Assembly (NCBI GenBank): GCA_024138025.1
Contig: JAMXBD010000065.1
Location: 124,001 to 188,000 of the forward strand
From: Combretum micranthum
Lineage: Eukaryota; Streptophyta; Magnoliopsida; Myrtales; Combretaceae
Direction of reading: 5' to 3'
DNA: 64,000 nucleotides
Part shown: positions 1 to 11,773 of the stretch, one piece after another
How positions within the stretch are numbered: position 1 is the stretch's first letter
How the letters are laid out: every line of letters starts with the position of its first letter
The notes under the pieces: model-generated
Seen by the model: the letters and a program-made list of their open reading frames with translations, nothing else
Told to the model about the DNA's origin: nothing
Databases searched by the model: none
Made by a program: the position numbers and the translations under genes

Positions 1-1556
1 CGTATGTGTCTATATTTATTAGTTATACATATTTTGGTAGATGTTTATATTTTTCTTTACCATGTATATTTCACATTTGTATATATTTGGCATTTGCATA
101 TTCTTCAACCAAATTGTATAGGGTTAAGCAAAGCATTGTCTCCTATATAAGGAGATGTAACATCAATGAAAATGCAAAATAGTTTTTTCTTTTCATTATC
201 ATCTTTCTCCTATCATAAAGTTACTCTAAGTTGCAAAAAAAGTGTTTTCGATTTGTTTAAAACTGAAGTATAATTAAAAAGGTAACATCAATTACTTTTT
301 AATCAATAAAGATTTGTTTTTACAGCTTACAAAAAGTATAAACACTAAATTATAAAAAAAACGAAGTATAGGCACTAAATATTAGAAGTCAAAAGTTCAA
401 ATACATCTTTGGCATTCATCTAGCCACATAATGGTTCAAACAGTTTTTCCTTAAACCATTCTCAGTGAAGATGAAGGAGCTCTTTGTCCTCTTTTTGAAA
501 TGATTGAATAGAGTCAAAAGAGAAATGGGTTATTTCTTCTATATAATAAAAGTTTTAGGGAAGGGAAAAAATAGAAAATGCCTCTAATTTTGAATATTTG
601 GAGCATTTTAGATAATATATTTAGCACTTGTTGCCAATACATAATTCTTCCCAATGATCTTTTGCTATTATTATCATTATTTTTCCCGAAGAAAGTTGCT
701 TGTGTTAGATTTCTAAATTGTCCATAACATTGGCAATCTCCTCATTACAAATGTCATCATGGCAACATCTAGCATAAGACAATATAATAAAAGACAAAGG
801 AGACAAAAGAAATTTACTCCTATTACAAAAGACTAACTTCAATCTAGTTTGTGACACCACTTAATTAGCCACTTAGTTTGCTTGGCATATGGCGAACTGA
901 AGGATATGTTGTTGAAACTTGTTAATAATTATTTTAAATCAATAAGAACAACATGTAAAAAACACAGGGGATCAAGAAAGCAGTCAAGAGCTTGATACGC
1001 AATCAAACAAAATTTCCCACACATCTAAAGTAGATATACAGTTTGAATCAAATTGCATCCCAAGCGTAGCAATCTAAACTAACTTAGTCCGTGGCTAGTA
1101 AAGGGTCAAGATCCACAATTTCTTCACCAGAGCAAAAGTTAAACCCTGCTTCTCATAAGGTTACAGTGTATGATTATGGTAGTGTTAAGTGCTCTCTATA
1201 GGAAATGATTAACTTTCGGGAAGCTTAGACAATGTCATATTAGGTTCCAAATCTACTTGCCACTTTAATGAGAGCTAGATGCATGCATATTGTTTTGAAT
1301 AGAGACAAAACAGGTGGAGTTATAAGTTGAATGGATGTTTCATTTACCTAACTATTCTTGAGTTTAAATTACACATTTTGTTGAAATAATGAGTTTAATG
1401 TGAATTCTGATGAAAAAATAGATTGCACAATTTTCCACTTAATTGAAATAAGTTACATGTAATTTGCATAACAAATGCGTCATTTATTTTGGTGTTTATA
1501 AGGTTAACATGCACATCGGTTTGAATCAATTGAGAAGGATCTAAACATGTGCGAAG
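1..1556. other. AT-rich intergenic DNA, nothing recognised
   Basis: No reading frame of useful length, no RNA gene and no repeat structure that I can support. The base composition is strongly AT-rich with short A and T runs. Confidence 0.6.
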
Positions 1557-1580
1557 TTTTTTTTTTTTTTTTTTTTTTTT
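1557..1580. repeat. Homopolymer T tract (24 nt)
   Basis: An uninterrupted run of T. It could be the poly(A) tail of a minus-strand retroposed sequence, but I see no paired target duplication. Confidence 0.8.
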
Positions 1581-2400
1581 CTTCATTGTAGAAAAGCTCA
1601 ACAGGTCCGGAGCACTTGGTGGCTTAAGGTCGAGGAAGTTCCCAATGGTCTGAACCATTAGCACATAGAATGTTTAACTCACCAACAAGTCTAGACCTTT
1701 TGAAGATTAGAACACTTGCTCGATGTAAGGGCTTCAAAAGGTTCGTACCATTTGACAAAAGGCCTAGTTTTTGAACTTAGCCATTGGAGCATTTAATACC
1801 CAACTGTTTTTTATGCTTTTAGGAGTAATGGCTATGAGTTTTGGAGGCCTTATAAATACAAATGTTTGGATAGTTAAAGGGTGTTGATTAAGCTTACTAA
1901 TTGCTATCTAAACCTTATAAACATTCTTTCAAACCTTTTGATTGTATTTTATATTATTTAGTGAAGTGAGAGAAAGTATAGTGCCTATAGATATAGAATT
2001 TGCAACCTTTTGTAAACATACTATACTATAGTTGTTGAGCAGAATCTAGAGTTGTGTCTAATGTGCCTAAAAGGTTATTGTAAAGGTACAACTCAAGTGT
2101 GTTTGTGATTATATTGGTCGTAGCTTCTTGTAGAACACTATTTGAATCATTAAATGGAGTGTGTGAAGGCCTCCATGGGTGCAACATTGTGTGAACCGTG
2201 GAGATTAGGGAGCAGACTAAACTCTTCGTTAAATCATGGTATTATCTCTTCTATCACTCTCTCTTTATTTATTGCATTTTATATTATATGTTTATTAAAT
2301 TGCATCGGTTAGGGATTAAATTCTTGAAAAGAGAAAAATTGCACATAATTACATTTCTGGGTGTTACTTAAGTGTATCAACACATTCCTCCACATACCTA
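1581..2400 (+). repeat. Possible decayed LTR or leader of a copia-like element
   Basis: This block is less AT-rich than its surroundings. It contains a TATA-like run (CTTATAAATAC near 1850) and, about 310-360 bp later, a stretch around GTGTGAACCGTGGA (near 2189) that recalls the end of plant copia LTRs. I found no second copy, primer site or target duplication, so the assignment is inference. No coding sequence is visible. Confidence 0.25.
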
Positions 2401-2786
2401 GGTGGTAAGGAAATTTTCTAAATGGCTCTTATGGAGTAAGCATCAAACCATCACCTCATTGCATGCATATTCCGAGATCTGGATTGAACATGTATCAAGT
2501 CTGACGTTCTTCATTTGGCGTTGTAACAAATCACATTGAAACCTAGAGTGTTGTTGTCCAGGCTGAGGATCCATGTATCTATAGTCGCTTTGATAGATTG
2601 ACTGTTGCCCAGTTGGCACATGGCACCTTTCATTAAAATATTTTTACCAAGCAAGATTTTACCCAGCCCCACGAAACTCTAAGTGCCATGGAGGCCTACA
2701 AAAAAGCAGAAAGAGGATAATAAATATTTTTTAGCATATACGTGGGTTAGAGACAACCCTCAAAGCTTGCTTGACAAGCATAGCAA

Positions 2787-2818
<32 letters not shown>

Positions 2819-5800
2819 CACATGTATATACAGATATTTTAGTGGATGCAATTTTTCAATTAGAACCAAAATAGGATTGTCTTCTACTTAGGAGCTAATA
2901 TATGTTGTCTTGTGGACCGCATGCTAATATTTATTTGAAAAACATTTCTACAAGGAAAAGTGCAAGGATCAAGTTTGTAAATTTATATCACAATTATAAC
3001 TTTAGCAGCAAGTCTTAAGTCCATATTCACAATTGAATCCTTTTTTTTTTTTTCTTTTACTTTCTCTTGATTTTCCTTAATTGATAAATTAATAATTAAA
3101 CTTATCTTGTTCTCTTTGATATATGATGATATTTTTATGATATTGTCTTCTTTGCTATAATCCTCTATTAAGAGCCTAAAAACAAACTTTACAATTTTAG
3201 TTTTTCCAAAGGGGTCATGTTTTTTAAGGGCAAATTAGAATTATCCTTATTATTTGTGTCCAGCTGGTAGCACTGATCTGTATCTGTTTCCCTGACAAAT
3301 CATATGAGATCTCTTCTTGCGTAAATATCCAGACGGGAACATAGTTTTTTTGAAGAAAGATTTTTTATTTTTTATTTTACCGAAAAGAAAGATATATTTA
3401 AAATGATGTGAAAGAAGAAGCGGATTAATTAGGTTGATGTAGACAAGTACATAGTTTCCTGTGCATCAAAGGAATATGGATTAAAATATAATGGTTGGTG
3501 AATTATGTGATTTTTTTTTTTGGCCCAAGGTGAATTATGTGATTTGATTATTTTAAATGTGGAGCACTTTCATCCAAGTAAAATGTTTTATCTTGGAATA
3601 TGGATTCAACACCCATGTTTTTATGGGCCTATTGTTTCAATTTTTTTAATCATTTTGATATTTTGTGATTATTATTTTTAAATAAATATTTATTAAAAAA
3701 TAATATAGATGAAAATAAATAATTTTATTTATAAATAAATTAGATACGGATTAAATATAAATAAAAATTAGATAATAATCCAAATAGAATAATCTCAGTG
3801 TGTTCAACTTGCTAAATTTCGCAGCTCAAAAGGAACAATAGTATAAAGAGGTACCGTACGATTGATTGAAAATCCAATTGAGTTTGTCTATGCTACAAGA
3901 GAACAATTTAAATATTATATGTTTGTGTTAATATTTAATGTAATCTTTTATATTTTCAACGATTACTCAAATATCACTATGTTTGTATCTTTTCATTGAA
4001 AATCTCAAAATGAGTCATTAAAAACACATATGATTTATTTGAATTTTCACATGAATTTAGAGGACATATGCTATATCATTAATTCATCATTCCCTACATA
4101 GAAGTGCCTGAATATTAAAAACGAACCACCCTTTAGGAAATTCCTGGAAATAAAGTCACGTAAGCTCAAACGCTAAACGCCAAGAATCAATTGTTGGACC
4201 ACTAACAAGAATCATGTGCGAAACGGGTTTTGTTTTTTCCAAGGTGTTACAAGTTACAATATTCGTATGGTGGGGGCCAGCGTCTCTTAATTTTTGCTTT
4301 TATTAAAAAATATATATATATTCTCAACTTGGCGTAATGTGTTAGATGAAATCGCATAAATGAGATTAGACTTTTGAGCTTCTATGGTGGGCCTACAAAA
4401 CACAATTAGTATTATACGGAGAGGTTATTTGGTGCAGTCAATTTGACTCTCAAGTTAGGTTTCATTTCAAATATATGAAGATCAATGAATGTAAGGATTA
4501 TTAAAGTGATAAGCTCTTGATGATTACGCATGTCACATAATCTTAAAGTAATAAGGTATTGAGGATGATTATTATGAACATGAGTCAGCTACTAATCAAT
4601 AACGGTTGTGGAATCAATAGCAGATGTGGGAGTATACGAAGTGACCTACTCAAGATCAACTCGATACATCATGATTTGAGATCAACTTCTCGAGCTAATA
4701 GGGTCAATGCGTAAACTAAGAGGGTTGATGCTCTTAGTGGCTCATGAGGTGGGTTGAACTAGGATAAAAGACTTATATTTCATAGATAAACAGACATTTA
4801 TACATCACGTGTTTCTAAATAAGTGATGGTTTGGTGTTAATAAATTTTCACAATATAAAAAGTTCATTCAATATTTATATAAACTGCACGTGACTTTAAG
4901 GCCCTCAAATTCCAAGTTTAATGGTTCAGCATGGAAATTGGGGGACATATCGGAATCACGTGAGAGTTTGAGGGCCCCACTTCGGCCTATTTCTAATCCA
5001 ACTGCTCCACTCTTGTATTTCTTTGTCGTTTTCTTCAATTTTTCCTCTCTAAACAGTGGTGTATCACAGTCCACCCACATATTATTGGTTTTTTTTTTTT
5101 TTTCAATTATAATGGAAAGTAAAATTAAAACCTGACACACTACACTTAGAGGACGAAAAATAATACCCATAAGTTTGGTATTGACGTATTATTGAGAATT
5201 TGAAACAGCGTGTCGTCTATTTATCCTCTTTAATTCTGGTATTCATATGAAAATTATTAAGTCCATTTGTTAAACATTGAATGTATTATATAAAATAAAT
5301 AAAACGAGTCATGTTAGTAATTGTTTTGAAAAAAGATAATAACAACAGCATAACGGATAGTGGGCTTTGATTTGGTACCTAAGCATCTAACTCAATATAA
5401 TCTTTTTTTTTTATTTTTTTATTTTATCTTTACTTTATTTTTTACTAATTTTTTTATTTTATATTAGTAAAGAAAATTCTTTATTTTCTTACTCTTTTAA
5501 TATTTAATTAATAAGACTGGTTAAACAAACCATGAACTGACTCGTGAAACTGCAAATTAGTTCGAAAACAGCCCCACCTAGGGAGTAGTTGGATCAAACT
5601 ACTTTCATCTTAATTGTGACCCAATAGGTGCAGGCTAGCACCATACCAGTTCGGCAGTTCGATCCAGTGCCAAGATCTAACCCTGCTTAAGATGCTAAGG
5701 GTATGTGTTTTCTAGCGACTATAGGCACAGCCCCAGCAAATCGAAGCTCACACTTATGATGCGACTGATGTAAGGCAATTACCTTTATTGAATGGCATCT

Positions 5801-5864
5801 GACCCAAAACTCTTAAATGGGGAAAAGTGTCCGGCAGGAATACAAGGACTCCATTCAAATGGCT
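2401..5864. other. Intergenic DNA with A27 tract and AT-rich repeat block
   Basis: No gene is recognised. An A27 tract lies at 2792-2818. The block at about 3620-3795 is a reverse-orientation member of the AT-rich dispersed family also seen near 6650, 22600 and 32450. An imperfect hairpin with 10-bp arms (GGCCCTCAAA at 4900, TTTGAGGGCC at 4967) sits in a locally GC-richer patch. The 80-100 codon frames over 4868-5170 overlap each other on opposite strands and look like chance. Confidence 0.5.
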
Positions 5865-6085
5865 GTATTTGTTTGTTATAGGTACAGATAATTTTTTTTT
5901 AATTTTTTAATAAATTATTTTTCAAGAAATAGATATAGATAAAAAAATAATTAATAATTCTTATTAAAAGATCAAGTAGATTAAATATAGATAATATATA
6001 GATACAAATCAAATATATTTATACGTATCATTTCGATACAAATACAGATACAGATGAAAATGAACCATACAAACAAAGCCGATAT
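5865..6085 (-). repeat. AT-rich MITE-like element
   Basis: The left edge reads TTTGTTTGTTAT and the inverted right edge TTTGTTTGTATGG, giving short imperfect terminal inverted repeats around an AT-rich core. The core has the words ACAGATA, GATACAAAT and AGTAGATTAAATATAGAT. Reverse-complemented, these match the cores near 6660, 22605 and 32450. No clear target duplication could be fixed, so the superfamily is open. Confidence 0.45.
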
Positions 6086-6639
6086 CTAAACCAACATGTG
6101 TCATCGATCTATTCTCTCATGCCACGCCAATATTATTGAGTAATAATTGATTGAGAAAAGAAACTAGTTATAAACAATGCTTATCTATATTTTGATATCT
6201 ACCCTTTCATTTATATTTTTTATTTATTTTCTCAAACATTTCAAACCTTTTTTGCTGCTTTAATCCTTAAACTAAAAAAAATAAATAAGAATTTTATATA
6301 ATAACCATTAACAATATAATCTTTACATCTTTCTCTCTATGAAATCAGGAAAAATCCTTCCATATCTCATTCAAGAGGAATAGGTTTTTCATTTCCCAAA
6401 TCCTATCAGAGACATTTGGATCATATTACCTAATTTCTAGAACTAGAGATTCCTTTATAGGAGGCAACGGTAAAAGATAATTCCATACAAGTAGAAGTCA
6501 CTTAGAAGAATGATTTCACAAGTCACGCATGATCGTAATTTATATGGTTGTGGAACCTCCTCTGACCCAAAAATTAAACTCTTTCTGTGAAAATGAAGAT
6601 AGCTTAAATGATCTACCAATAAGGCAATAATTCCTAGTG

Positions 6640-6835
6640 TGTGTTTGAATGGTGTGTTTTTTATTTGTATCTATATCGAAACAATATGTATAAATATATC
6701 CGATTTACATCTATATTTTTTTTATATATTTGATCTTTCTATAAAAACTTTCAACCTTTTTTTTATTTATTTTTATTTTTTGATAAATAATTTATAAGAT
6801 AAAAATTAATCTTATTAAAAAGTTTGGGCAAGACA
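6640..6835 (+). repeat. AT-rich MITE-like element, second copy of the family
   Basis: Starts with GTGTGTTTGAATGG and runs into TATTTGTATCTATATC, ATTTGATC and TTATTTTTGATAAATAA. This is the same word order as other members on this strand (22590-22735, 32410-32600). The right edge has CAAGACAAACAACAAC, a weak inverted match to the left edge. Confidence 0.45.
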
Positions 6836-8450
6836 AACAACAACAATCGTAAAATGGTCCTTTTGAGGGTTTTGCCTATTCTCCTTCTCCATCCGTCCTC
6901 CTTAAATCAGCAACCAACTATGGTGTCCCAGAAGACAAGAAAGGCCGATGGACCATTGGCCTTTCACGAAAATTGGGGGAAGTAGATGTCCTTAATGCGG
7001 ATTGATTTCGTGGGACCACCATATCGAAGCTTAAATGCCCGCATAAAGTTGAATATTAAAAATAAATACATGAATAAATAAAATCCAAATGGACTCTCAA
7101 GTTGTAGTCAAGTGTGACTTTTTTTACTAATATATTACACCAAGTAAAGTCAACCAAATTGCTGACTTTTTTGGCAAACGAAGTGCATAGCGACACGAAA
7201 TTGGTTTACGTTGATCCCACCAAAGAATTTTTGTATTCCATTAAATAACATATGATCATTGTCTGAACTTTATATTTTTCGGTAATTATACTTTTTTTCT
7301 CAAGGTACCAACTTATACATCAAATTAAAAGTTTAACTGTCATCATTACTATATGAGCATTTTCATTACAATCGATCATTATCATTATCTTCGTAAGAAG
7401 CAATATCAAGACACATGTAAAGCTTCTTTTTGTGTTTATTTTTGTCTTTTCTGTGTAATCCCTAACATTTTCAAACTACATTTGCATGTCATCACTAAGC
7501 TATACTATACCACTATGGCAAGATTTCAACAAATTTTCATAATATGAAGACTAGTAGACAACATTATTGGTTTATACATGGTTACAATATTATTAGTTTC
7601 CATAATGGCTAGAACGATGGTCAATAGCGAAAAGAATAAGGTAATAAGAATGATGACCAAACTTGTCAATAGATGTATAATTTCTTAGATTATATGTTGA
7701 GGTGAAAAATTAAAACTTGTGATTTAACGTAAGGACCATTGCACTATCCTTAATCCGTTTATACCTAAACGTAATGCTAGTAATGATTTTAGGGAGATGA
7801 AATCTCACATTTTACAGACATCTATGCCCCTATGTTTATTTAACCAATAAGCGTTCCTATGCCCCTCCCTTGGTGAGGGCATTCGTGGTCCGTTATGAAA
7901 AATCTATTACTAGGGGAAAAAAATTATCAGCTGTGGTTCAGAACTACAAACCACATGAATATAAGTCCTAAAAACATGCTGGCATTCTTGATACGGGTTA
8001 TTAGGTAAAAGATCTTAATTTTTTTGGTACTTATGAATGTGGATGGTTTCTAAAAAGTAAAGTCTCCTGCAAAGAACCGAAAAAGTAAATATTTTTAGAA
8101 TTTATTATTATTATTATTGTATGAAAGAAATGTATTATATAAAAAATAAATGTGATCCATAAAAATATTTTTAAAAAAAATAAAGAAATCTATGTAAAGA
8201 ACCTTACAATAAAGTGACGAGGTTATTCAAGAAAAAAGTTTCTTAAAATATTAATTTGGCATTTTAAAAACCTTGTGAACGTCTCCATGGATGTAAATGT
8301 TCTAATAAAGTTTTGATATGCACAAATATCAATGAATACTTTTCAAAATAATTATCATATATATTTTATAAATATAATTATGCTTGTAATTTTTTGATAT
8401 TCATATTATATATAAATATAACAAATTGCATATGGTACCAAGTAAGGGTC
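6836..8450. other. Intergenic DNA, nothing recognised
   Basis: No gene, RNA or bounded repeat could be supported. A 64-codon frame at 7353 has no recognisable domain. Confidence 0.5.
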
Positions 8451-8454
8451 TTTT

Positions 8455-8620
8455 TAGATTATCTTATCCTTATCGTCTTTTTTTTTTTTTAGAGCTTAGA
8501 TTTGTATTTTATTTATTTGATAAGTTTATTGATAAAAATATTTATTTATTAATAATAATTTATTTAAAAATAATAAAAATAAAATATTAAAATGATAAAA
8601 ATGAAACGTACCAAGGACAC
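8455..8620 (+). repeat. AT-rich MITE-like remnant
   Basis: Shares GATTTGTATTTTATTTATTTGATAAG-type words and a run of ATTTATT/AATAAT with the other AT-rich family members in this window. The ends are not defined. Confidence 0.3.
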
Positions 8621-9278
8621 ATAAGTCTCTTCATAAGCTGTGTTCCTGTAAACGTCCTGTCCGGATAATGAAGGCAAAGTGAGTAAAGATGTATTCTCAA
8701 TATGGAGAGGAGCCACATGGACCATTGATGGGACAAGTATCCATATATATAAAGAGAATTACGATTACCCTTACACCCGGACCCCCAGGTCCGTAGGCCT
8801 TCATTATTGCCTGTGCAGCACTTGTCCTGTCCATCCCGGCTGGCATGTTGCGGAGAAGTTTGTGCGTGTAAGGAGCAATTGTCATGATGAAGCCTCCCTC
8901 ACAAGGTTTTAAATTTTGTAGTTTTTTTAAATTGTAACGGGTATATCAAACACTTTCTAAAAGATCAAATGAGAAAATGTTTTGCTTTTGTGTATAAAAG
9001 TTTTTTCATGAATTTTTCTTCAATAATACAATTATACAAAGCCTACAATTCTTTTTTTGAAAAAAAAAATTAACTATTAAATACAAATTTTATTAATTAT
9101 TTTATTCTCTCTCTATATATAATTGTTACAGCCTGATGGATGGATGCATGCAGTGAAAAATTCCATCAATGGGTTCCGGAGATCTTGAACGGAAGTCCAG
9201 CTGTTCAAGCATCATAAGGTACATACATAATTAGGGAAGGAAAATAACAAGGGAAAGATTGCACCTTGTTGTGTACGT
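8621..9278. other. Intergenic DNA with a GC-richer patch
   Basis: The patch at about 8640-8900 is GC-richer than its neighbours. It contains two inverted copies of a GCCTTCATTAT word (8672 region and 8797 region), possibly the arms of an old element. No domain is recognisable in the overlapping 60-77 codon frames. Confidence 0.35.
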
Positions 9279-10509
9279 GATGGGACTAGACATCGGCACG
9301 GTTCGGGTCGGTTCCGGACCCGAACCGGAACCGGAACCGCCAGAGCCGGGGCGGTTCCCGGTTCCAAGGAACCGCCGGTTCTGGCGGTTCCGGTTCCGGT
9401 TCCACGTGAACCGTTTTTTTTTTTCCCTTCTTTTTCCAACTATTTTTTGGTTCATTTTTAATTTCTTCTGTTTAACACGAACTTTCTTTCTCAGAAAGAA
9501 TGGACGGAAGAAATTATTTTGATTTTGTATAGCTAGACGGCTAGGATTAGATACGTTTTAATATCCCACTAGTATATTTACTAGTGTGTGCTGCTTTCTT
9601 TAATGCGTGTATTTATCGCTTCTTTTTACTATTTTCGTATGTTATTGGTACCATCGTAATCTTAATTAAAGCCGCTAAATAAATAACAACATTTATTGTG
9701 TAATATATAATAGGAAATAGGTAATGTATAGCAATTCTCTTATTCAAATAATTGGATGAGAATTTGCTGTCCCATAATCCTATCAAATTATCCGATTTTG
9801 GTAAATTAGTATTTAACATGTGTAAAGAGTAAAAAAAAAAAAAATATCAAATTCTCATTGGTTGGAATAAGAATGTGATAGCATGGGAGACAACAGATGT
9901 GTTTTTCAAATAATTGGAATGCCGGATCCAAGAGAATTTCGTAATATTTTGAGGTTTTTTTTTTTCCGTTTTATGTATATTGAATTAGCTGAGAATTGAT
10001 GAATGACTGGTGATTGCACGTACGATGATGTTTATTTCCTATTGAACTGCTGTCATTGAAATTTTAAAAAGAAACTGGGGTAGTAGTGGAGAAGAAGTGG
10101 AAATGCTGAGTGTAAGACACTGGAAGGCTGTCTTCTTCTTCTTCTTCTTCTTACGCCAGTACCATTAATTTGGTTAGTCCCCTGTCCGTATATTTTTCGT
10201 GACACCACCTTTCCTTGCAACCTTTATGTTTCCTCTTTTCTTTCTTTCCTTTTCCTTTTCCCTCTCCGGTTATGTTTTTTTTTTTTTTTGGCGGGTTGGA
10301 ACCGCCGGTTCCGGGTCTGGAATAGCGGTTCCGGACCCGGTGGAACCGCCGGTTCCACCACACCGAACCGTTTGGACCGCCGGTTCCGGCGGGTCCTTAA
10401 ACGGTTCGGAACAGTCACCAACGGGGCGGTTCCCGGGTCAGGAACCGCCGGTGACGGTTCGGGGCGGTTCGCGGTTCGGAACCGTCCCGTGGTGATGTCT
10501 AGATGGGAC
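9279..10509. mobile_element. Non-autonomous hAT element 1 with exact 8-bp TSD
   Basis: The element proper is 9287-10501 (1215 bp). It is bounded by the 8-bp direct repeat GATGGGAC (9279-9286 and 10502-10509), the target-duplication length of hAT transposons. The ends are inverted repeats: TAGACATCGGCACGGTTCGG on the left and TAGACATCACCACGGGACGG read inward from the right, 16 of 20 identical. About 130 bp inside the left end and 210 bp inside the right end are dense in GGAACCG/CGGTTCC words, probably subterminal transposase-binding repeats. The roughly 850 bp between them is AT-rich and encodes no recognisable protein. Long frames in the GC-rich ends are repeat artefacts. It would need a transposase from elsewhere. 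Confidence 0.9.
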
Positions 10510-10883
10510 CACGACCCTGGATAAGGCCGGTTAATTGTGGGGAGCGGAGGCAAAAGAGAAGAGGGCGCTTTAATCCAGACTCCCAGTTTGGATTTTGTTT
10601 GATAATGTTTACATTATATTTGCATGTGACGAAACTATACAAAATTTTAGGAATTTTAATACACTAACTTATTTCCTAATGGAATAGCATGATCCTTCTA
10701 GAATATAGATTGATGCTTTATTTAAAATCCAAATATGATTTACTTCTTTATGTCGGACGATTATTGAGCATGAGAATTTGAGTTAAGCTTAATATTAGGG
10801 GAAAAGGAAAAAAATATTTGTGTTTTTAAAAAAAATTATAAAATTATCATCGGGATCAAAATAATCTCGATTTTAAACAACTT
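10510..10883. other. Intergenic spacer between hAT element 1 and the MULE
   Basis: AT-rich, no gene seen. The left end of the MULE may lie inside this stretch, because I could not fix its terminal inverted repeat. Confidence 0.5.
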
Positions 10884-10920
10884 GACATCGTCTCTTCAAG
10901 AGACAAGGTCATTAGTATCT

Positions 10921-10947
10921 GACCTCGTCTCTTTAAGAGACGAGGTC
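10921..10947. repeat. Perfect 27-bp palindrome at the MULE left edge
   Basis: Arms GACCTCGTCTCTT and AAGAGACGAGGTC are exact reverse complements around one base. A slightly imperfect copy lies 37 bp upstream (10884-10910). Confidence 0.95.
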
Positions 10948-11097
10948 TACGAGACTAAAAACTCGCCAGACCTCTTTCTTCCCCATTCCCTCTTCTTCTT
11001 CGCGTAGTGAAATCCTTAAACCCTAAGACCCAAATTGAAAACCCTAACCTCAATTCTCAATTTGTCTTCGATTGAGCACAATTAGTTTCGTGAACTT

Positions 11098-11211
11098 ATG
11101 TTTTTGGATCAACCGGTGTTGAGGGAAATGCAATTTGTTGGAGAGGAGTGTTGCAGGCACGAGAATGAGGACAACGACGAACAGCAACGACGGCAACGGT
11201 TTATGGTATGA
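11098..11211 (+). CDS. Possible short first exon or leader ORF of the MULE gene
   Basis: A 37-codon frame starting MFLDQPVLREM and rich in E, D, Q and R. It follows a CCCTAA-rich, 5'UTR-like leader, and a GT (GGTATG) lies just before its stop, so it could be a first exon spliced to the frame at 11774. No domain is recognised. It may equally be chance. Confidence 0.25.
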   Translation: MFLDQPVLREMQFVGEECCRHENEDNDEQQRRQRFMV

Positions 11212-11773
11212 ATCCACATTTTTTGAAATTTTTATTAAATTATTGATGCTACATTATTGAGTATTCGTTGTATGTGTTGTGAGAATATTGTATGTTGTAA
11301 GATTCCGAATTGTAATTTTTTTTTAATTATCGATGTTATATTGTTAAATATTGGTAGTGTGAAATGTGCACATATTCGTTGTTGTACGCAAATTTCAATT
11401 AATTAGAAATTAGTAATTTATTAGAAAATTTTATATAATTTACTAACCATTATAATTCAATTAAAGCGATACAAATTTTGTATAATTTATTAGAAATTTT
11501 TATAATTTATAATTTATTAGAAATCAGTAATTGATAACAAAAATCAATATTTAAAATTATAATTTATTAGAAATTAGTAATTTCAATTTTATATGAATTA
11601 GATTATAAATTAGTGATAGAAATCAACATTTAATTAGTGATAGAAATCAACATTTAATTATTTTTTCATTAAGAGATATGTTAAATAAAATGGGGAGTTC
11701 AATTCATAAGTGTGAAGTTGCAAATTTCATGCAATGAAGTTATTTTTTATGAGATGGCAGTGTTGGTGAGGAA

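Noticed and set aside
9212..9522. Several 75-87 codon frames on both strands in the GC-rich hAT end
   Set aside because: They overlap on opposite strands and consist of Gly/Pro/Arg/Glu runs produced by the CGGTTCC repeats.
10151..10553. Frames of 70-109 codons on both strands
   Set aside because: Same repeat artefact at the right end of hAT element 1.
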